DNA from: Marinospirillum sp.
GTDB taxonomy: Bacteria; Pseudomonadota; Gammaproteobacteria; Pseudomonadales; Halomonadaceae
Direction of reading: 5' to 3'
Assembly: GCA_007116195.1 (NCBI GenBank)
Contig: SKIX01000086.1
Location: 1 to 10,921 of the forward strand
Length of the DNA: 10,921 nt
The notes beneath the pieces are model-generated. The model did not search any database. It saw only the letters and a list, made by a program, of their open reading frames with translations, and had not been told where the DNA came from. The position numbers and the translations under genes were made by a program. Shown here piece by piece: positions 7,222 to 10,921 of the stretch (position 1 is its first letter; every line of letters begins with the position of its first letter).

Positions 7222-7244
7222 CGCACCAACTAGGGTGCGTTTTT
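7213..7244 (-). terminator. Intrinsic terminator of hupB
   Basis: The 11-bp perfect stem pairs 7234-7244 with 7217-7227 (core ACGCACC/GGTGCGT) around a 6-nt loop at 7228-7233. On the minus strand it is followed by a T-tract formed by the A run at 7213-7220. It lies 17 nt after the hupB stop codon and is a textbook rho-independent terminator for hupB. Confidence 0.92.
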
Positions 7245-7261
7245 ATTCAGCAAAAATTTGC

Positions 7262-7534
7262 TTAGTTCACTGCGTCTTTCAAGCCTTTGCCTGGCTTAAA
7301 GCTAGGCACTTTGGCAGCAGGAATTTGAATTTCAGCACCTGTTTGTGGGTTACGGCCAGTACGTGCTGCGCGCTCTTTAACTTGGAAAGTACCAAAGCCC
7401 ACCAGAGACACGCTGTCGCCTTTTTGCATAGTGCTGGTTACCGAGTCCAGCATGGCATCTAGCGCACGTCCCGCAGCAGCCTTAGGAAGATCTGCTTTGG
7501 TAGCGATAGCATCAATCAACTCTGACTTATTCAC
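7262..7534 (-). CDS. hupB: DNA-binding protein HU-beta
   Basis: HU is the abundant dimeric nucleoid protein that bends and compacts DNA and takes part in replication, recombination and gene control. The 90-residue length and full sequence match the family from [11 protein letters not shown] to [14 protein letters not shown] (45-50) marks the hydrophobic core before the DNA-binding arm, and RTGRNPQTG (58-66) is the arm, with Pro63 as the DNA-intercalating proline. The start codon is GTG at 7534 (complement of CAC); AAGGGG lies 7 nt upstream, and the protein's N-terminus aligns with known HU there. It has its own strong promoter, a leader of about 110 nt and its own terminator, so it is probably mainly monocistronic, as expected for a very highly expressed gene between lon and ppiD. 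Confidence 0.97.
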   Translation of the reverse strand: MNKSELIDAIATKADLPKAAAGRALDAMLDSVTSTMQKGDSVSLVGFGTFQVKERAARTGRNPQTGAEIQIPAAKVPSFKPGKGLKDAVN

Positions 7535-7561
7535 TCTTCCACCCCTTAGTTAGGTTCTAAT

Positions 7562-7641
7562 AAGCTTCTGTTCCGTAAAGTTTTGACTCAAGGTTCAGAA
7601 TGCAATTTACAAGTAATACCTGTTGGCTTTGAAAGCTTCTG
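7562..7641 (-). repeat. Direct repeat in the hupB leader
   Basis: The 9-mer CAGAAGCTT (minus strand) occurs at 7562-7570 and 7633-7641, both within the predicted hupB leader, 71 nt apart. Its palindromic core AAGCTT occurs a third time in the promoter spacer at 7662-7667. It may be chance or a protein site. Confidence 0.4.
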
Positions 7642-7650
7642 ACTAAGAAG

Positions 7651-7680
7651 GTTATACCAACAAGCTTTAAAAACTGTCAA
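7651..7680 (-). promoter_or_regulatory. Strong sigma70-type hupB promoter
   Basis: On the minus strand a perfect TTGACA -35 (7675-7680) is followed after 18 nt by TATAAC (7651-7656). The -10 is preceded by TGG, an extended -10 element. Transcription should start near 7644, giving a leader of about 110 nt before the GTG start. It is the best promoter in the window and fits the high expression of HU. Confidence 0.8.
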
Positions 7681-7725
7681 GGCAGCCTCTGGTCTGACTC
7701 TTAGGCCAGCCTCTAGGTGCTGCCT
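7680..7725 (-). repeat. Imperfect hairpin just upstream of the hupB -35 box
   Basis: AGGCAGC (7680-7686) pairs perfectly with GCTGCCT (7719-7725). Inside it CTGGTC pairs with GGCCAG with one G-T pair, and the octamer CAGCCTCT occurs twice. On the minus strand the outer stem is followed by TGACAGTTTTT, which includes the hupB -35. It might act as a weak lon terminator, a lon mRNA 3' structure or a regulator site at the hupB promoter; none is proven. Confidence 0.4.
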
Positions 7726-7737
7726 GAGCTGCTTGGC

Positions 7738-7759
7738 GGGTATCTTAGCCTTTATACCC
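7738..7759 (-). repeat. Inverted repeat downstream of lon
   Basis: GGGTAT (7738-7743) and ATACCC (7754-7759) form a 6-bp stem with a 10-nt loop, and ATACCC recurs at 7771-7776. It lies about 40 nt after the lon stop. No T-tract follows, so it is not a clear terminator. The minus-strand TATAAA it contains could act as a -10 box, but no -35 at suitable distance is seen. Confidence 0.35.
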
Positions 7760-7797
7760 ACATCAGGGAAATACCCAGATGACAAATAATTGCCAAT

Positions 7798-10233
7798 TTA
7801 GTGGGTTCCTGGGCGTGCATCGGCCTTTAGCTCCTCATTTGAGGCCAGGTTGCTTGCTGGTAAGGGCTCAGGATAGGCAGCCAGCGCCACATCCAGCACC
7901 TCATCAATCCAACGCACGGGCAAAATTTTCAGTGGCCCCTTAATACTTTCCGGTATTTCTTTAAGATCACGTTCATTTTCTTTAGGGATAACCACCGTCT
8001 TAATGCCACCACGACGAGCCGCCAAAAGCTTTTCTTTTAAGCCACCTATCTGCATCACTTCACCGCGCAGATTAATTTCACCTGTCATAGCAACTTCTGA
8101 CCGTATAGGAATCCCGGTAAAAGCTGAGACCAACGCAGTACACATGCTAATACCTGCGCTAGGGCCATCTTTCGGCGTTGCCCCTTCAGGTACATGAATG
8201 TGGATGTCTTTTTTCTCAAAAAGCTCTGGATCTATTCCCAGGCTGGCAGAACGGCTTCTTACTACCGTTAAGGCTGCCTGGATAGATTCTTGCATCACCT
8301 CGCCAAGAGAGCCAGTTTTCACTAGCCTGGCCTTGCCCGGCATGATGGCCGCTTCAATATTTAATAGCTCACCCCCCACACTGGTCCAAGCCAAGCCCGT
8401 CACACGACCCACTTGGTCTTCTTGGTCAGCCAAACCATAGTTGTACTTGCGCACTCCTAGGTAATGTTCTATTTCATTAGCCGCCAGGGCAACTGGGGCC
8501 TGGATTTTTCCTTCACTGATCTCACGAACCACTTTACGGCACACGCGGGTAATCTGACGCTCTAGTTCACGCACACCAGCTTCACGGGTGTAGTAGCGAA
8601 TCGTTTCCAAAACTGCTGCGTCACTAAAGTCTACTTCTTCTGACTTAAGCCCAGCATTTTTCATTTGCTTCGGCAGCAGATAGCGCTCGGCAATATTGCT
8701 CTTTTCGTCTTCGGTATAACCTGGCAAGCGCACCACTTCCATTCGATCCAGCAGAGGTGCAGGAATATTCATGGAGTTAGCCGTACAGATAAAGAGCACA
8801 TCAGAAAGATCGAAATCGACTTCCAGGTAGTGATCACTGAATTTACTATTTTGCTCCGGATCCAGAACCTCAAGAAGTGCTGAAGCTGGATCGCCACGGT
8901 GATCCCTTCCTAGCTTGTCAATTTCATCTAACAAAAACAGGGGGTTGCGCACCCCAACCTTGGATAGTTTCTGAATCAGCTTGCCTGGCATCGAACCTAT
9001 GTAAGTGCGTCTGTGGCCTCGAATTTCGGCTTCATCACGCACACCACCTAAAGCCATACGCACATATTTGCGGTTGACGGCTCGGGCAATGGACTGGCCT
9101 AGAGAGGTTTTACCTACACCTGGCGGGCCAACTAAACAGAGTACTGAGCCTTTTATTTTTTTCACCCGCTGCTGTACAGCCAGGTAATCCAAAATACGCT
9201 CTTTAACTTCTTCCAAGCCGTAGTGATCTGCATCCAATATTTCCGTTGCTTTTTGCAGATCAATACTAGCGCGCGAGCGTTTTTTCCAGGGCAGACCAAC
9301 CATCCAGTCCAAATAACCCCGAACCACGGTTGCTTCAGCCGAAGTTGGCGACATCATTTTCAGTTTATTGAGTTCGCTTTTTGCTTTTTCTTTCGCTTCT
9401 GCAGGCAGACCACAGGCTTCAATTTTTCTAGCTAGCTGTTCGGTTTCATTACCCGCATTGTCCAAGTCACCCATTTCTTTCTGAATGGCCTTCATTTGCT
9501 CATTCAGATAATACTCGCGCTGTGTCTTTTCCATTTGTTGCTTAACGCGCGAGCGGATGCGCTTTTCAACTTGAAGCAGGTCAATTTCTTCTTCTATTTG
9601 TGCCATCAAGTGCTCAATGCGCTCACGCACTCGACCCAGTTCTAATAAGGCTTGCTTATCTTTGACACCCAAGGATAAGTGCGAAGAAATGGTATCCACC
9701 ATCCGCGTTGGGTCTTCAATGGTATGTAAGCTATTGAGGACTTCATTGGGCACTTTTTTTGATAACTTAACATACTGCTCAAACTGAGCTAAAAGCACAC
9801 GCGTCAAAACTTCTTGCTCACGCTGAGACAAGGTCTCGCTGGCTAAGGGCTCGCAGCTGGCAACAACATAGTCAACCGACTCGTCCTGCCTGTTAAAACC
9901 CTGCTGCTCGAAGGTTTTAACCAAACGAGCACGCTGTTCACCTTCTACAAGCACCTTCACAGTGCCATCAGGGAGGCGCAGGAGTTGTAAAATACTGGCC
10001 AAAGTACCTATAGAATAAAGATCATCGTTGTGCGGATCATCTTGATCAGGGTCTTTTTGTGCCAGCAGAAAGACCTTTTTGTCTGTCGCCATAGCTGCTT
10101 CTAGGGCATCAATCGACTTTTCACGCCCAACAAATAACGGAATAACCATTTGCGGGTAAACCACAACATCCCGCAGGGGTAACAGGGGCAGCTCCAGAAG
10201 CTGATGTTCAGATGACTTATCTTGCTGCGACAT
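7798..10233 (-). CDS. lon: ATP-dependent protease Lon (LonA)
   Basis: Lon is a cytosolic hexameric ATPase-protease that degrades misfolded and short-lived regulatory proteins. Of 811 residues, about 12-205 form the N-terminal substrate-binding domain and about 206-310 a coiled-coil helical region. The AAA+ module has Walker A GPPGVGKTS (369-377) and Walker B FLLDEIDK (433-440). The protease domain begins about 600, with catalytic Ser692 in PKDGPSAGISM and Lys735 in GLKEKLLAARRGG; the 43-residue spacing equals that of E. coli Ser679/Lys722. The protein is somewhat longer than E. coli Lon (784), mainly through an unconserved tail after about residue 787 that is rich in Ser, Ala, Asn and acidic residues. 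GAGAGG lies 10 nt before the ATG. It follows clpX after a terminator and precedes hupB, the usual order. Heat-shock control is known in relatives but not clearly visible here. Confidence 0.97.
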   Translation of the reverse strand: MSQQDKSSEHQLLELPLLPLRDVVVYPQMVIPLFVGREKSIDALEAAMATDKKVFLLAQKDPDQDDPHNDDLYSIGTLASILQLLRLPDGTVKVLVEGEQRARLVKTFEQQGFNRQDESVDYVVASCEPLASETLSQREQEVLTRVLLAQFEQYVKLSKKVPNEVLNSLHTIEDPTRMVDTISSHLSLGVKDKQALLELGRVRERIEHLMAQIEEEIDLLQVEKRIRSRVKQQMEKTQREYYLNEQMKAIQKEMGDLDNAGNETEQLARKIEACGLPAEAKEKAKSELNKLKMMSPTSAEATVVRGYLDWMVGLPWKKRSRASIDLQKATEILDADHYGLEEVKERILDYLAVQQRVKKIKGSVLCLVGPPGVGKTSLGQSIARAVNRKYVRMALGGVRDEAEIRGHRRTYIGSMPGKLIQKLSKVGVRNPLFLLDEIDKLGRDHRGDPASALLEVLDPEQNSKFSDHYLEVDFDLSDVLFICTANSMNIPAPLLDRMEVVRLPGYTEDEKSNIAERYLLPKQMKNAGLKSEEVDFSDAAVLETIRYYTREAGVRELERQITRVCRKVVREISEGKIQAPVALAANEIEHYLGVRKYNYGLADQEDQVGRVTGLAWTSVGGELLNIEAAIMPGKARLVKTGSLGEVMQESIQAALTVVRSRSASLGIDPELFEKKDIHIHVPEGATPKDGPSAGISMCTALVSAFTGIPIRSEVAMTGEINLRGEVMQIGGLKEKLLAARRGGIKTVVIPKENERDLKEIPESIKGPLKILPVRWIDEVLDVALAAYPEPLPASNLASNEELKADARPGTH

Positions 10234-10253
10234 CGCAGGAATACCTCTCAGTC

Positions 10254-10259
10254 AATATA
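10254..10259 (-). promoter_or_regulatory. Possible -10 box of the lon promoter
   Basis: TATATT (minus strand) lies 21-26 nt before the lon ATG. A 17-nt spacer places the -35 in the T-tract of the clpX terminator, with no good TTGACA. The CCGCCTTAT stretch only loosely resembles a sigma32 -10, and no CTTGAA-type -35 is present. The leader would be very short, about 14 nt. Other promoters inside clpX cannot be excluded. Confidence 0.35.
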
Positions 10260-10276
10260 AGGCGGACAGGAAACAG

Positions 10277-10301
10277 AAAAAAAGGGCACAGGGCCCTTTT
10301 T
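10277..10301 (-). terminator. Intrinsic terminator of clpX
   Basis: A 9-bp perfect stem (10293-10301 with 10279-10287, core GGGC/GCCC) closes a 5-nt loop and is followed on the minus strand by seven Ts (A run 10277-10283). It lies about 35 nt after the clpX stop codon. The GC core is only 4 bp, so partial read-through into lon is likely. Confidence 0.85.
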
Positions 10302-10336
10302 CCTTAGTGCAAGCTGTCTAGTGAATGCCATTGAGC

Positions 10337-10921
10337 TTAATCACGGTTCACCGCAAGCTGCTCAACCTCATCATTTTCATAGACCATTAGCGGTTTGGCA
10401 TCGCCTTTGATTACGCTTTCATCAAGCACTACTTTGCTTACACCTTCTAAAGAAGGTAACTCATACATGGTATCTAGAAGAACACTTTCCAAGATAGACC
10501 GCAAGCCACGAGCACCTGTCTTGCGCTCCAAGGCTTTTTTAGCAACGGCGCGTAAGGCCTCTTCTCTAAATTCGAGCTGCGAGCCTTCCATATCAAACAA
10601 CTTCGCATATTGCTTCGTTAAAGCATTTTTAGGTTCGGTCAGAATCTCAATCAGAGCGTCTTCATCCAGCTCGGTGAGTGTCGCAACCACAGGTAAGCGC
10701 CCGATAAATTCAGGAATCAAGCCAAAACGAACCAGATCTTCCGGTTCAATTTCTGCCAAAGACTCACCCAGGCTCTTATCGTCTTTACTCACAATCGATG
10801 CACTAAAGCCTATACCGCCTTTTTCAGTACGCGCTTTAATGACTTTTTCTAATCCGGCAAAGGCACCACCACAGATAAACAACATATTGCTGGTATCGAC
10901 CTGCAAGAACTCTTGCTGAGG
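10337..10921 (-). CDS. clpX: ATP-dependent Clp protease ATP-binding subunit ClpX, C-terminal part (5' end outside window)
   Basis: ClpX is the AAA+ unfoldase that feeds tagged and folded proteins into the ClpP peptidase in the cytosol. The frame stays open to the right edge (PQQEF before MQVDT), so the Met at 10906 is internal and the start lies beyond the window; 194 of about 425 residues are present. Visible elements are [18 protein letters not shown] [12 protein letters not shown], the ClpP-docking IGF loop in [23 protein letters not shown] (with the Arg of the arginine-finger region), and the sensor-2 motif ARGLRSI within KTGARGLRS. The Walker boxes and the zinc-binding domain would be encoded outside. 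The protein ends normally (TAA at 10337-10339) and is followed by an intrinsic terminator and then lon. A clpP gene would be expected further upstream. Identification is secure. Confidence 0.97.
   Translation of the reverse strand, partial: PQQEFLQVDTSNMLFICGGAFAGLEKVIKARTEKGGIGFSASIVSKDDKSLGESLAEIEPEDLVRFGLIPEFIGRLPVVATLTELDEDALIEILTEPKNALTKQYAKLFDMEGSQLEFREEALRAVAKKALERKTGARGLRSILESVLLDTMYELPSLEGVSKVVLDESVIKGDAKPLMVYENDEVEQLAVNRD

Noticed and set aside
3030..7560. Shared 10-mer CTAACTAAGG before hpt and before hupB
   Set aside because: In one copy it is made of the mscS stop codon plus a Shine-Dalgarno sequence; similarity is likely a by-product of ribosome binding site composition.
7588..7785. 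65-residue open frame in the lon-hupB spacer (minus strand)
   Set aside because: It starts with TTG, has no Shine-Dalgarno sequence, overlaps the hupB promoter and its hairpins, and resembles no family I know.
10395..10919. 174-residue open frame opposite clpX (plus strand)
   Set aside because: It is antisense to highly conserved ClpX coding sequence, Ser-rich and without recognisable domains.

Overview
The window looks like chromosomal housekeeping DNA from a gammaproteobacterium. The protein sequences resemble Pseudomonas and Oceanospirillum-type relatives more than enterics, but the genus cannot be told from the sequence alone. There are no RNA genes, insertion sequences, phage genes or CRISPR arrays. 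Base use is even throughout, with no sign of recent transfer.

Left arm (plus strand, 1-1697): the 3' end of mfd (transcription-repair coupling factor, cut by the left edge), a 66-residue DUF2905 membrane protein, and a secreted CsiV-family protein. This arm collides tail to tail, with only 4 bp between stop codons, with a long minus-strand block.

Minus-strand block (read right to left): clpX (cut by the right edge), lon, hupB, ppiD, nagZ, a YnaI-type MscS channel, a hypoxanthine-type phosphoribosyltransferase, and an S-methyl-5'-thioinosine phosphorylase. clpX-lon-hupB-ppiD is the well-known protein quality control and nucleoid order. Each step is separated by signals visible here: an intrinsic terminator after clpX, a strong promoter before hupB, and an intrinsic terminator after hupB. 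Next comes a TATAAT-type promoter that probably drives a five-gene unit, ppiD-nagZ-mscS-hpt-mtip. nagZ, the phosphorylase, the CsiV gene and mfd form a second neighbourhood known from Pseudomonas, so the window is where two conserved blocks meet.

How the genes work together: ClpX and Lon are ATP-dependent protein unfoldase/protease components, and HU-beta compacts DNA. PpiD (periplasmic chaperone), NagZ (peptidoglycan recycling), the CsiV-like protein (envelope) and the MscS channel (osmotic safety valve) all concern the envelope. The last two genes of the unit form a short salvage path: the phosphorylase would release hypoxanthine from methylthioinosine and the phosphoribosyltransferase would turn it into IMP.

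I did not find a clearly undescribed system. The better leads are the coupled hypoxanthine salvage pair, a PpiD whose parvulin domain keeps the active-site residues, the terminator/promoter overlaps, and the structured lon-hupB intergenic region.
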